Shown: positions 23,081 through 32,280, numbered from the stretch's first letter. The stretch: 64,000 nucleotides of DNA from JACMQX01 sp040385105 (GCA_040385105.1 JAZKHY010000004.1:62001-126000), one strand, 5' to 3'. Notes: generated by a model not told the origin, from the letters alone. Numbers and translations are program-made.

Positions 23081-25183
23081 ATGGCACCTGCAGCACTGTC
23101 CCTTGCCCCGTTCTTCAGCCCCGCTTCCGTCGCGGTGATCGGCGCCTCCAGCGAAGCCGCGCGCATTGGGGGGCGTCCGCTTTACGGCATGAAGCTCGCG
23201 GGCTACGCCGGCCGCATCTATCCCGTGAACCCGCGCTACCGCGAGGTGATGGGCATGCCCTGCTACCCGGCGCTGGACGCCATCGAAGGTCCGGTGGACC
23301 TTGCGCTGATCGCGCTGCCTGCCGCGCAGGTGTCTGCGGCGCTGGCGCAATGCGTGGCGAAGAAGGTGGGAGCGGTCAGCGTTTTCAGCTCCGGCTTCGC
23401 GGAGGTGGGCGGACCCGGCGCGCTGGCCCAGGAAGCCATGCTGCGGACGGCGCGGGGCACAGGCCTGAGGCTGCTGGGACCCAATTGCATGGGCACGCTC
23501 AACGCAGCCAACGGCTTTGTCGGCACCTTCACCAGCACGCTGCGGGAGGCGCCTGTGGCCGGCCCGGTCAGCGTCGTCAGCCAGAGCGGCGCGTTCGCGG
23601 CGCATTGCTACACACTGCTGCGCGACCGCGGTGTCGGCATCGACCTCTGGGCCGCGACGGGCAACGAGGCGGACGTGGGTGTGGCCGCCTGTATCGCCCA
23701 TATGGCGGCCTCGGCATCCACGCGGGTCATCGTAGCCTGCGTGGAGGGCATCGGGGATGCGCGCGGCTTCATCGACGCGCTGGCATTCGCGCGGCTGGCC
23801 GGCAAGCCGGTCGTGCTGATCAAGCTGGGCGGCTCGGCCATCGGCGCCGCGGCCGTGGCGTCCCACACAGCGGCCCTGGCAGGCTCGGACAAAGTGTTCG
23901 ATTCGGTGCTGGACGACCACGGCGTGTACCGGGCACACAGCGTCGACGAGGTCATCGACGTCGCCTATGCCGTCGCAATGGGCCGCCCGGCACGCTCGCG
24001 CCGGCTCGGGCTGGCCAGCATTTCGGGCGGCTTCGGCATCATGATGGCCGACGCGGCCGAACGGGCCGGCCTCGATCTGCCGGAACTCGGCGAGGCGGCC
24101 CAGCAGGCCTTGCGCGGCCATGTGCCCTTCTCGGGCACGCGCAACCCCGTCGACCTGACCGCGCAGATCATCAACGAGCCCGCGCTGCTGGAGCCAATGA
24201 TGGACGCCATGCTGGAAGACGGGCGGTTCGGCAGCGCGGTGCTGTTCCTGGGCGCCTCCGGGCAGATTCCCGCGATCTTCGACCGGCTCGCCCCCGCTCT
24301 GGAGCGGCTCGCACGCCGGCACACGGGCCTGCCTGTCGCCATGTGCCTGATCGCCGGTGCCGAAACCCGCGCCCGGCTGGAATCCTGGGGCTACCTGGTG
24401 TTCGAGGACCCGACACGCACCATCCGTGCACTGGCCGCGCTGGCGCGTCTGGGCAGCCCGCAGCCGCGTGTCCGCTCCACGCCGGCAGCGGCCGGCGCCG
24501 GCGGGCTGGCGCCGGCCGCACTGCCCCCCACGCTCAACGAATGGCAGGCCAAGGCCCTCCTGCGCGACGCCGGCATTCCGGCAGTGCGCGGGGAGATGGC
24601 GTCGACCCTGGCCGAGGCCCTGGCGGCGGCGCACCGGCTGGGCTTCCCGGTGGTGATGAAGGTGCTGTCGCCCGACATCCTGCACAAGACCGAAGCGGGC
24701 TGCGTCTGCCTGGACCTGCGCGACGACGCAGCGGTCACGCAGGCCCATGCCCTGCTCAACCGGAATGCGGCCCTCGTTCCGGGCGCGCGGATCGAGGGCA
24801 TCCTGGTGGAAGCCATGGCGGGCGAGGGTGTGGAAATGATCCTGGGTGTGCAGAACGACCCGGTCTTCGGCCCGGTGGTCATGGCGGGCCTGGGCGGCAT
24901 CTTTGCCGAGGTGCTGTCCGATGTGGCGCTGCGCGTGGCGCCGGTCAGCGTCCAGGACGCGGACGGCATGCTGCGCGAACTCAAAGGCCATGCCATCCTG
25001 GCGGGGGCACGGGGCCGGCCCGTGGACACGCAGGCGCTGGCGCAGGCCATCGCCGCGCTGTCCAGCTTCGCGACGGCACACAGCGGGCAGATCGCCTCGG
25101 TGGACGTGAACCCGTTCCTGGCAGGCGCCAGCGGGGGCCAGGCGCTGGACGCGGTGATCGCGATGAAACCCGCAGGCGCCTAG
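23081..25183 (+). CDS. NDP-forming acyl-CoA synthetase, copy 2
   Basis: A 700-residue enzyme with the same architecture as the synthetase at 268-2385: CoA-binding domain (VIGASSEAARIGG at 19-31), GPNCMG at 133-138, SQSGAF at 167-172, phospho-His candidate His262 (SHTAALAG), and a C-terminal ATP-grasp domain with VVMKVLSPDILHKTEAG. The two copies share many short motifs but differ throughout, so they are paralogues rather than a recent duplication. The gene follows the permeases by 3 bp and probably activates the acid that they import. Its TAG stop overlaps the stop of the convergent IclR gene (CTAG). Confidence 0.9.
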   Translation: MAPAALSLAPFFSPASVAVIGASSEAARIGGRPLYGMKLAGYAGRIYPVNPRYREVMGMPCYPALDAIEGPVDLALIALPAAQVSAALAQCVAKKVGAVSVFSSGFAEVGGPGALAQEAMLRTARGTGLRLLGPNCMGTLNAANGFVGTFTSTLREAPVAGPVSVVSQSGAFAAHCYTLLRDRGVGIDLWAATGNEADVGVAACIAHMAASASTRVIVACVEGIGDARGFIDALAFARLAGKPVVLIKLGGSAIGAAAVASHTAALAGSDKVFDSVLDDHGVYRAHSVDEVIDVAYAVAMGRPARSRRLGLASISGGFGIMMADAAERAGLDLPELGEAAQQALRGHVPFSGTRNPVDLTAQIINEPALLEPMMDAMLEDGRFGSAVLFLGASGQIPAIFDRLAPALERLARRHTGLPVAMCLIAGAETRARLESWGYLVFEDPTRTIRALAALARLGSPQPRVRSTPAAAGAGGLAPAALPPTLNEWQAKALLRDAGIPAVRGEMASTLAEALAAAHRLGFPVVMKVLSPDILHKTEAGCVCLDLRDDAAVTQAHALLNRNAALVPGARIEGILVEAMAGEGVEMILGVQNDPVFGPVVMAGLGGIFAEVLSDVALRVAPVSVQDADGMLRELKGHAILAGARGRPVDTQALAQAIAALSSFATAHSGQIASVDVNPFLAGASGGQALDAVIAMKPAGA

Positions 25184-25992
25184 CCGATCGCGCGCGCCGG
25201 GAAGTCAAGGTCCGAGTCGAGCACGCCAATCCTCATCGTGACGGAGTCGGCCGCAGCGACCACAGTGGCGGCCAGGGCCGCCATGTCGGCCCTCCTGAAC
25301 CGTGACTCCGCATCCGCGATGCCCAGGCTTCCCAGTATCTGGCCCGAGCGGTTGAACACCGGCGCAGACAGGCCCAGCACGCCGGCATTGAACTCGCCGA
25401 CGGTGGAGACATAGCCGGCCTTGCGCATCTGGGCCAGGGCATCGCGAAAAGCCGTCCAGTCGGAGCCGAGGCCCGCGGTGGCGATGGCCTTCTTGTGTTT
25501 GGCGTACACCCCGCGCATCTGGTGGGGCGGCAGGTAGGGCAGCATGATCTTGGAGGCCGCGCCGGTGAACAGGGGTCGCTTCTGGCCGCGCGACAGCAGG
25601 TTGGGAGGGCTCTTTCCCGCCAGTTCCTCGCGCACGCACATGACCGAGTCGCTGAAGAGCGCGCACAGCAACACGGAGTATCCGGTCGTCTCGGCCAGTT
25701 TCTTCATGATGCCGTCGCCGGCAATATAGAGCGGGTCCGTCTGGCGCAGCTGGCGGTCCAGCTCGATGACACGGGGGCCGATGATGTAGTTGCCATTGGC
25801 CACCGGGCGGATGAAGCCGGCTTCGTGCAGGGCCCGCACATGGCGATAGATGGTGGCGCGCGACGCGCCGGTGTAGCGGATCAGCGAGTCGGCCGACCAG
25901 AACGGCGCCGCAGGCGTGAACAGGTCCAGCAGCTCAAGCATTCGCGTGAGGCTGTTGTCTTTTGCAGAAGATGCAAGCGGGTCTTTTGCCAT
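25180..25992 (-). CDS. IclR-family transcriptional regulator
   Basis: A 270-residue regulator with an N-terminal winged helix-turn-helix (about 10-75; SADSLIRYTGASRATIYRHV) and a C-terminal IclR effector domain starting near residue 90, with the conserved GVLGLSAPVFN segment. ATG at 25992 (MAKDPLAS) is preferred; a TTG at 26028 would add 12 proline-rich residues of poor conservation. It is convergent with the synthetase gene and the only regulator encoded within the region-1 island. It is therefore the best candidate to sense a pathway intermediate and control the promoters at 21282-21380 and perhaps 5613-5783. Confidence 0.9.
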   Translation of the reverse strand: MAKDPLASSAKDNSLTRMLELLDLFTPAAPFWSADSLIRYTGASRATIYRHVRALHEAGFIRPVANGNYIIGPRVIELDRQLRQTDPLYIAGDGIMKKLAETTGYSVLLCALFSDSVMCVREELAGKSPPNLLSRGQKRPLFTGAASKIMLPYLPPHQMRGVYAKHKKAIATAGLGSDWTAFRDALAQMRKAGYVSTVGEFNAGVLGLSAPVFNRSGQILGSLGIADAESRFRRADMAALAATVVAAADSVTMRIGVLDSDLDFPARAIG

Positions 25993-26128
25993 TGCCTGGA
26001 CTGGTTCTTGAGGGGGGACGGGAACCAATAATAACGGGGGCGCCCGCCGGCCTGTTGCGCTACTTCAATGAATTGGGGCGGCACCGCCCATCCGCGCCTC
26101 TACATGCTGCCTCCAGCATCTGGCCGAC

Positions 26129-26168
26129 TTGACTATATCAATTTAGTGCGTAAAATATTGAGCACTAA
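26129..26168 (+). promoter_or_regulatory. hipBA promoter with inverted-repeat operator
   Basis: A promoter-like TTGACT (26129-26134), 16-bp spacer and TAAAAT (26151-26156) precede the hipB-like gene. The -10 is enclosed by the inverted repeat TTAGTGC-N12-GCACTAA (26143-26149 and 26162-26168). This is the expected geometry for autorepression: the antitoxin or HipAB complex would cover the -10 and the start site. E. coli HipB uses a different half-site (TATCC), so this would be a family-specific operator. Confidence 0.6.
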
Positions 26169-26195
26169 CTTATAAATATTTCAATATCGCTCATA

Positions 26196-26516
26196 ATGCT
26201 GGACTTTAACCTGGCGTCCCCTTCAGAGGTATGCATAGAGCTCGGCGACCGGCTCAAAGCAGCGCGCCAGGCCAAAGGCCTTCAGCAAGCAGAGCTCGCA
26301 TCACGCTCGGGGGTTTCACGCAACACGCTGCTGGCCCTTGAATCCCGCGGCCAGGGGTCGATGGCCACATTTGTCCGGGTTGCTTCGACGCTGGGTCTCA
26401 TTGACCAGCTGCAGCCTCTCTTTGTCGCCCAGATCCAGAGCATCGCGCAACTTGAAGCGCGGGCAGCACCGGCGCCGCAGCGAATCCGCAAGCCCTCGAG
26501 GAAAGTGAAGCCGTGA
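26196..26516 (+). CDS. hipB: HipB-like antitoxin, Xre-family DNA-binding protein
   Basis: A 106-residue protein with a Xre/cro helix-turn-helix at about 17-72 (GDRLKAARQAKGLQQAELASRSGVSRNTL). A basic tail follows (KPSRKVKP). It overlaps hipA by 4 bp (GTGA). The start at 26196 sits in an AT-rich, lightly spaced leader. HipB proteins neutralise HipA and repress their shared promoter. The surrounding DNA is less GC-rich than the flanking catabolic genes, which hints at horizontal acquisition. Confidence 0.85.
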   Translation: MLDFNLASPSEVCIELGDRLKAARQAKGLQQAELASRSGVSRNTLLALESRGQGSMATFVRVASTLGLIDQLQPLFVAQIQSIAQLEARAAPAPQRIRKPSRKVKP

Positions 26517-27739
26517 AACGCGTAGACGTCTACTACGAAGGCTGGGGCGAGCGCTGGATTCTTGGAACCCTGGCGCACGGAAACGGGGAACTCCTGTTTG
26601 AGTACAGCGCACAGGCCCTGGCGCAGAAACTGGAACTTTCCCCTCTCAAGCTTCCGCTGCAGGCTGCAGCTTTCTCCAGGTTTCCCCAGGCGCTGCAGGG
26701 CTTGCCCGGCCTGATTGCAGACAGCCTCCCTGACGGGTGGGGGTTGCTGCTGATGGATCGCTGTTTCCGCAAGTATGGTGTCGAGGTCTCCAGGGTGTCT
26801 CCGCTCGACCGGCTGATGTTTCTGGGTCATCGCACGATGGGCGCCCTGACGTTTGAACCGTCGCAGGCGCCGGCCGATACGACGGGCGCCGTTGACCTTC
26901 TCCAGCTTGCGCAACAGGCCCATCAGGTCATGAACGGCAAGGACAGCAAGCTGCTTGCCGAGCTGGTCCTGCTGGGCGGATCCCCTCACGGTGCACGGCC
27001 CAAAGTCCTGGTGGACTATTGTGCCGCCACCGGAGAGATGGGAACGCAGGGCGTCAGGAACGGCCACCCCTGGCTGGTGAAGTTCCAGTCCCAGGGAGAG
27101 CACAAGGAGGTCTGTGCCATTGAAAACTGCTATGCAGCCCTGGCGCGGGACTGCGGACTGGACATGCCTGCCACGCAGTACTTTGATATTTCTCCCGGGC
27201 TTGGGGGGTTCGGCATTGCCCGCTTCGACGTGGAGAACGGAATGCGGGTGCCGGTCCACACCCTGGCCGGTGCGATGAACGCAGACTTCCGCCTGCCGGG
27301 CACGCTGGATTACCTGACCTTCCTGCGCGTCACACGCAACCTCACGCGGGATGAGCGCGAAGTGGAGAATGGCTTTGCACGCGCGGTGTTCAACGTTGTT
27401 TTCAACAACCGCGACGACCATCCCAAGAATTTCTCATTCAGGCTCAACAGCGAGCGCCACTGGAAGCTGTCGCCCGCGTATGACCTGACTTATTCGCCGG
27501 GCCCCGGCGGCCATCACCAGATGGATGTGATGGGCGAGTCGCAGGCCATCACACGCAAGGACATGCTTGAACTCGCCACCAGGGCCGACATCCCGGCCGG
27601 GAAAGCAGTGGCGCATCTGGACCGCCATCTGGCCGTTGCCGGCGGCTACGCCAGAACACTCAAGGCCGCGAAGGTGCGTCCAGCCACCATCAAAGACCTG
27701 GCAGCACGGGTGACGGCCAACCTCAAGCGTTTGAAATAG
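26513..27739 (+). CDS. hipA: HipA-like serine/threonine kinase toxin
   Basis: A 408-residue HipA-family kinase. The N-terminal subdomain (about 1-110) precedes the glycine-rich loop LGGSPHGARPK (154-164). Lys190 in PWLVKF is the likely ATP-anchoring lysine. The catalytic loop is NNRDDHPKNF (298-307) and the metal-binding aspartate is Asp324 in PAYD. HipA toxins phosphorylate glutamyl-tRNA synthetase or related targets and cause dormancy. All kinase motifs look intact, so the toxin is probably active. The start is GTG at 26513, translationally coupled to hipB. It ends 24 bp from the convergent caspase-like gene. Confidence 0.88.
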   Translation: MKRVDVYYEGWGERWILGTLAHGNGELLFEYSAQALAQKLELSPLKLPLQAAAFSRFPQALQGLPGLIADSLPDGWGLLLMDRCFRKYGVEVSRVSPLDRLMFLGHRTMGALTFEPSQAPADTTGAVDLLQLAQQAHQVMNGKDSKLLAELVLLGGSPHGARPKVLVDYCAATGEMGTQGVRNGHPWLVKFQSQGEHKEVCAIENCYAALARDCGLDMPATQYFDISPGLGGFGIARFDVENGMRVPVHTLAGAMNADFRLPGTLDYLTFLRVTRNLTRDEREVENGFARAVFNVVFNNRDDHPKNFSFRLNSERHWKLSPAYDLTYSPGPGGHHQMDVMGESQAITRKDMLELATRADIPAGKAVAHLDRHLAVAGGYARTLKAAKVRPATIKDLAARVTANLKRLK

Positions 27740-27763
27740 CCTCCGCCGCGACGGCCTGTTTTG

Positions 27764-30151
27764 CTAGCGCACGCCGCGCGCCTCCAGCTTGCGCACGTTG
27801 TCGGCCGCAATGGGCAGCCCCAGCGCCGCCGCCTTGCGGAACCACTCCAGCGCCTTGACCAGGTCAAGCTGCAGGCCCCCGCCGCCGCGCTCGTAGAGGA
27901 TGCCCAGGTCGTTCATGGCGGGCGCGATCCCGGCCTCGGCGGCCTTGGCAAACTCCACTGCCGCTCTGGCATCATCCTGCGCCACACCCAGGCCCTTGAA
28001 ATACGACCAGCCCAGCATGTACTGGCCGACCGGCAGTTCCAGCTCGGAGGCACGGCGGAACATCTCGAAGGACTTGGGCAAGTCCTTTGGCATACCCTCC
28101 CCGTCACGCAGGCGCAAACCCATCCGGTAGATGGCACGGCCGTCGCCGGTGGCCACGCCTTTTTGCAGCCACTCGAGCGACTGCGCCAGGTCCTTGAGCA
28201 TGCCGCCCTCGCCGTTCTCGTAGAGGATGGCCATACCGGCCATGCTGCGGCCGTCGCCGCCCTCGGCTCCCTTGCGCCACCACTGGGCCGCCTGCGTCGC
28301 ATCCTTGGCGCCGAGCCTGGCGTTGTAGTACATCGCGCCCAGCCCGCCCATGCCGGCCGGGTTGCCGGCCTGCGCGGACTTGCGGTACCACTCGGCGGCC
28401 TGCGCCATGTCCACGGCCATGCCCCTGCCGTCTTCAAAGCGCCTGGCCACATCCGCCATGGCTGCGGCATCGCCCGCCTGCGCGCGGCCCAGCAGCTGGC
28501 TCCAGGCCTGTTGCTGGTTCTGGCGGGCCTGCGCGTCGCGCCGGGCCTGCTCGCGTGAGACGCGCATCACGTCGGCGCTTGCGTCCGCCCGTGTGTAGCG
28601 CACCAGTTCGCGCGAGGTGCGCGTCGTCTTCCAGCCCTCGGACATCACGTTCTCGGCCTTGACCGGCTCGGGCAGCTCGGGCACCACCCAACGGGTGGTC
28701 GTCATTTTCATGTTCAGGGTCTTGCCGATGCTGGTGGTTTCGGACTCGATGCGGAAGGCGTCGAATGTTCCTGCGGGCACCGTCACCCGCTCGCGCGCCA
28801 CCACCCGGTCCTGGCCCACCGACGTCATCTTGCCCAGGGCGTCCGTGAGCGCCTTGGTCGCGAATTCCTGCTCATAGCCGGTCTTCCAGCTCTGGCCGAC
28901 CTGCAGCAGGCCCGCCGGCGCCAGGTAGGACGGCGGCGTGTGGGTGAAGCTGTCCGGCATGCCGATGAAGCCGCCCTGCGTGTTGTAGAGCATCTTCATC
29001 GCATTCGGACCGGTGGCCGGCGATCTGAGTTCCACCAGCACCTTGCCGTCGCGCGCGCTCACGACCTTGCCCGTCTGGTTGAAGCTGGAGACGCCGCTTG
29101 ACACGATCCGCACCTCGAACTCGTCGCCCAGCCTGTAGCGCGCCACGCTGTAGGGCGCGTCCTTGCCGTCCGCACCTGCACCCTGCACCACCAGGTCGCT
29201 GCCGGTGAGCTCTTCCAGCCTGGCATTGGCGGCTTCGGCAATCGTGCCGCTGGTGTGCCGTGCGAGGAAGGCGTAGAAGTCGTCCGGGTTGCGGCTGTCC
29301 TTGATGCGGCTCCAGTCCTGCTGCTCCTGGGTGAACGCGGCCAGCAGCACTTCTGTCGTGGGCTTGGCCACCGCCACCACGCGGCCATCGTTGAACTGGA
29401 AGTCCTCCTCCAGGCTGGTGCTCTCCCACGGGATCTGCCGGCCGCTGGACGCCTTGCGGACCGCGAAGCGCACGCGCTTGAACACATCCTCGATGCGCGC
29501 CATCGGCTTCTTCAGCTCCTGCAGGAGGTACTGGGTGTACAGGCCGTTGCCGGACTTCACGTCGCCGTCTTCGGCCACATTGCCGGGCGCGGTGGCATAG
29601 GCCAGGAAGGTACCGCTCGGCGCATCCAGCGGCGCCAGGCCCTTGCCGGTGGTGGCGCCGCCAAAGGGGTTGTCGCGGCAGGCGTCCAGCACGACGATGT
29701 TCATGCGGTTGCCCGCAAGCTTGAAGGCGTCGATCACCTGCCCCACGTCCACCGACTGCGCGGGCACGTCGGCCGACGTCTTCAGCCGCGCATCCACCGG
29801 CACCATGTAGTTGCGCAGGTCCATCTGCACACCGTGGCCCGCGTAGTACAGCATGCCGATGCCCTGCTTGCCCTTGAGCCGGTCACGTATCTGGGCAATG
29901 GCGTCGGCCATCTGCGCCTTGCTGCCGTCGCGCACCTCGATGACCGAAAACCCCAGGCCGCGCAGCGTCTCGCCCATGGCCCTGGCGTCATTGGCAGGGT
30001 TGAGCAGGGGTGCCTGGGCATAGCTGGCATTGCCAATGACCAGCGCGACCCGGAAGTCCCCCGGCGCCTGCGCGGACACCGCAAACGTGGCCAGGACCAG
30101 AAGTGCGGCAAGGCTCTTGAAGGCTTGCGCGGCGGAAACAAAGGGCTTCAT
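27764..30151 (-). CDS. Secreted caspase-like (peptidase C14) protein with Sel1 repeats
   Basis: 795 residues. A signal peptide (hydrophobic 10-25, cleavage near SAQA at 29) precedes a caspase domain at about 33-260. The catalytic dyad is intact: His106 (YYAGHGVQ) and Cys158 (LDACRDNPF); the PWESTSLEEDF segment after it is typical of bacterial orthocaspases. The middle region (about 330-560) has no recognised domain. The C-terminus (about 565-795) carries about six Sel1/TPR-like repeats (AAEWYRKSAQAGN and relatives). ATG at 30151 is chosen; an upstream extension has no signal peptide. Sel1 repeats mediate protein contacts. The target is unknown. It could be a stress or envelope protease; a cell-death role is speculative. 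Confidence 0.85.
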   Translation of the reverse strand: MKPFVSAAQAFKSLAALLVLATFAVSAQAPGDFRVALVIGNASYAQAPLLNPANDARAMGETLRGLGFSVIEVRDGSKAQMADAIAQIRDRLKGKQGIGMLYYAGHGVQMDLRNYMVPVDARLKTSADVPAQSVDVGQVIDAFKLAGNRMNIVVLDACRDNPFGGATTGKGLAPLDAPSGTFLAYATAPGNVAEDGDVKSGNGLYTQYLLQELKKPMARIEDVFKRVRFAVRKASSGRQIPWESTSLEEDFQFNDGRVVAVAKPTTEVLLAAFTQEQQDWSRIKDSRNPDDFYAFLARHTSGTIAEAANARLEELTGSDLVVQGAGADGKDAPYSVARYRLGDEFEVRIVSSGVSSFNQTGKVVSARDGKVLVELRSPATGPNAMKMLYNTQGGFIGMPDSFTHTPPSYLAPAGLLQVGQSWKTGYEQEFATKALTDALGKMTSVGQDRVVARERVTVPAGTFDAFRIESETTSIGKTLNMKMTTTRWVVPELPEPVKAENVMSEGWKTTRTSRELVRYTRADASADVMRVSREQARRDAQARQNQQQAWSQLLGRAQAGDAAAMADVARRFEDGRGMAVDMAQAAEWYRKSAQAGNPAGMGGLGAMYYNARLGAKDATQAAQWWRKGAEGGDGRSMAGMAILYENGEGGMLKDLAQSLEWLQKGVATGDGRAIYRMGLRLRDGEGMPKDLPKSFEMFRRASELELPVGQYMLGWSYFKGLGVAQDDARAAVEFAKAAEAGIAPAMNDLGILYERGGGGLQLDLVKALEWFRKAAALGLPIAADNVRKLEARGVR

Positions 30152-30251
30152 GCAGGGCTGTCGCGTCGGGTTGTGGTGCAACCGATCATACGGGCGTACC
30201 ACCTGCGGGACAGCGGCGTTACATGCCACAGGGCCCGCAGTTTCGCGCGCC

Positions 30252-31016
30252 TTACCTCGGCGGCATGCGGATGGCGCCGTCCAGCCGGATGGTTTCACCG
30301 TTCAGCATGGCGTTCTCCACAATGTGCAGCGCCGTCATCGCGAACTCGTCGGGCGAGCCCAGGCGCGACGGGTGAGGCACGGCCTGGCCCAGCGATGCGC
30401 GGACGGGCTCCGGCAGGCGGGCGAGCAGCGGCGTGTCAAAAATGCCCGGCGCGATGGTGCAGACCCTGATGAGCCGCTGCGACAGGTCGCGCGCCGCAAC
30501 GATCGTCATGCCGACGATGCCGGCCTTGGACGCCGAATACGCAATCTGCCCGACCTGCCCCTCATAGGCTGCCACCGAGGCCGTCAGCACGCAGACGCCG
30601 CGCTCGCCGTCCACCGCCTCGTTCGCCGCCATCTTCGCGGCGGCCACCCGCAGGGCGTTGAAGCTGCCGAGCAGGTTGATGCCGATGATGGACTCGAACT
30701 TCTCCATCGAGCCGGGCGTGCCATCCTTTTCCACCACACGCACCGGGCCGCCGATGCCGGCGCAATGGATGAGCACCCTGAGCGGCGCCATGGCGCCGGC
30801 CGCGTCGCAGGCGGCGGCGATGTCAACGGCATTGCGCACATCTGCGCGGACAAACCGTGCATTGGCGCCCAGTGCCGCAGCGGCTGCCTCGCCGTTTTCC
30901 ACGGAGAGGTCGGCAATCACGACGGCCACGCCGCGTTCTATGAGTTGCGTGGCGCAGGCCAGGCCAAGGCCGGAGGCGCCGCCGGTCACCACGGCGGAAA
31001 GGTTCTTCAGTTTCAT
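30252..31016 (-). CDS. SDR, HSD17B10-like 3-hydroxyacyl-CoA dehydrogenase
   Basis: A 254-residue short-chain dehydrogenase. The cofactor loop is TGGASGLG (11-18); catalytic Ser147, Tyr160 and Lys164 are in place. The stretch ASVAAYEGQVGQIAYSASK and the terminus GETIRLDGAIRMPP are hallmarks of the type-10 17-beta-hydroxysteroid dehydrogenase / short-chain 3-hydroxyacyl-CoA dehydrogenase group. It lies 23 bp downstream of a thiolase, so it should supply the beta-ketoacyl-CoA that the thiolase cleaves. The pair forms an operon behind the LacI-type palindrome at 32281. Confidence 0.88.
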   Translation of the reverse strand: MKLKNLSAVVTGGASGLGLACATQLIERGVAVVIADLSVENGEAAAAALGANARFVRADVRNAVDIAAACDAAGAMAPLRVLIHCAGIGGPVRVVEKDGTPGSMEKFESIIGINLLGSFNALRVAAAKMAANEAVDGERGVCVLTASVAAYEGQVGQIAYSASKAGIVGMTIVAARDLSQRLIRVCTIAPGIFDTPLLARLPEPVRASLGQAVPHPSRLGSPDEFAMTALHIVENAMLNGETIRLDGAIRMPPR

Positions 31017-31039
31017 GGGGTCCCCAGGAGGTCAACGCG

Positions 31040-32233
31040 TCAAAGGCGCTCGATGATGGTGGCGTTGGCCATGCCGCCGGCCTCGCACATGGACTGCAGG
31101 CCGAGCCGCCCGCCGGTGTCTTCCAGCGCATGCAGCATGGTGGTCATCAGCCGTGCGCCCGACGCACCCAGGGGGTGGCCCAGCGCAATCGCGCCGCCGC
31201 GCGGGTTCAGCCGCGCCGGGTCAGCCCCGAGCTCGGCGGCCCAGGCCATCGGCACCGAGGCAAAGGCCTCGTTGATTTCATAGTGGTCGATGTCTTCCAG
31301 CCGAAGGCCGGCCTTGGCCAGCGCGCGCCTTGACGCCGGGATCGGCGCGGTGAGCATCGCAATGGGGTCGTCGCCGATCACGTCAAACGCCCTGAAGGCG
31401 GCGCGCGGCCGCAGGCCGAGGCGAAGGGCGGTGGCTTCACTCATCAACAGCAGGGCGGCTGCACCGTCGGTCATCTGCGATGAATTGCCGGCGGTGACGC
31501 ACCAGCCGATTTCAGGAAAGCGGGCGGACAGCGCGTCATCCCGGAAGGCCGGCGCCAGCGTGGCCAACCGCTCGGGCGTGGTGCCGGCGCGGATGGTCTC
31601 GTCCTTCGTGACCAGGCCGCCCGCCGTCATGATGGGGACGATCTCCCTGTCAAAGGCGCCCGCTTCCTGCGCGGCATGGGCGCGCTGGTGCGACTGCGCG
31701 GAGTAGGCGTCCATGGCCTCGCGTGAGAGCTTCCAGCGCGCGGCCACCAGGTCGGCCGCCACGCCCTGCCCTATCAGGCCGGGCGCATAGCGCGACTCGA
31801 ACGACGGCCCATAAGGATTCTTCCCGATGCGCGACGAGCCCATCGGCACGCGGCTCATCGACTCGACGCCGCAGGCGATGACGATGTCGCAGATGCCGCT
31901 CATGATGGCCTGCGCCGCGAAGTGGACTGACTGCTGGCTTGACCCGCATTTGCGCTCGATGGTGGTGGACGGCACATGCTCAGGCAGGCCCGCCGCAAGC
32001 CAGGCGACGCGGCCCACGCTGGACGACTGCTCGCCCACCTGCGAGACGCAGCCGGCGATGACGTCGTCCACCTGGCCCGGGTCGATCCTGTTGCGCTCCA
32101 CCAGCTGGCGCAGCACCTGCGCCAGCAGCTCCGTGGGATGCATCTCGGTAAAAGCGCCACCCGCCTTGATTCTTCCCATCGGGGTCCGGATGGCGTCCAC
32201 GATGACCGCCCGTTGCATGCTGTGTGTTGTCAT
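31040..32233 (-). CDS. Acetyl-CoA acyltransferase (thiolase)
   Basis: A 397-residue thiolase with all catalytic residues: Cys96 in ERKCGSSQQ, His in ALGHPLGASGAR, and the C-terminal Cys in MCEAGGMANA. It cleaves a beta-ketoacyl-CoA with CoA to acetyl-CoA and a shortened acyl-CoA. The start is ATG at 32233 (MTTHSMQRAV) or the internal ATG at 32218 (MQRAVIVDA), which is closer to most homologues. It is the first gene of a two-gene operon with the HSD10-like SDR. The palindrome TGCACACGTGTGCA lies 48 bp upstream of the start. Confidence 0.92.
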   Translation of the reverse strand: MTTHSMQRAVIVDAIRTPMGRIKAGGAFTEMHPTELLAQVLRQLVERNRIDPGQVDDVIAGCVSQVGEQSSSVGRVAWLAAGLPEHVPSTTIERKCGSSQQSVHFAAQAIMSGICDIVIACGVESMSRVPMGSSRIGKNPYGPSFESRYAPGLIGQGVAADLVAARWKLSREAMDAYSAQSHQRAHAAQEAGAFDREIVPIMTAGGLVTKDETIRAGTTPERLATLAPAFRDDALSARFPEIGWCVTAGNSSQMTDGAAALLLMSEATALRLGLRPRAAFRAFDVIGDDPIAMLTAPIPASRRALAKAGLRLEDIDHYEINEAFASVPMAWAAELGADPARLNPRGGAIALGHPLGASGARLMTTMLHALEDTGGRLGLQSMCEAGGMANATIIERL

Positions 32234-32280
32234 TTTCTGGTGTCTGTATGCGGTTGTTGTTGATCGGGCTAGCATGTTTC

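Noticed and set aside
22904..25081. A 725-codon minus-strand frame opposite the acyl-CoA synthetase
   Set aside because: It mirrors the codon pattern of the synthetase gene; no signal, domain or ribosome-binding site supports it.
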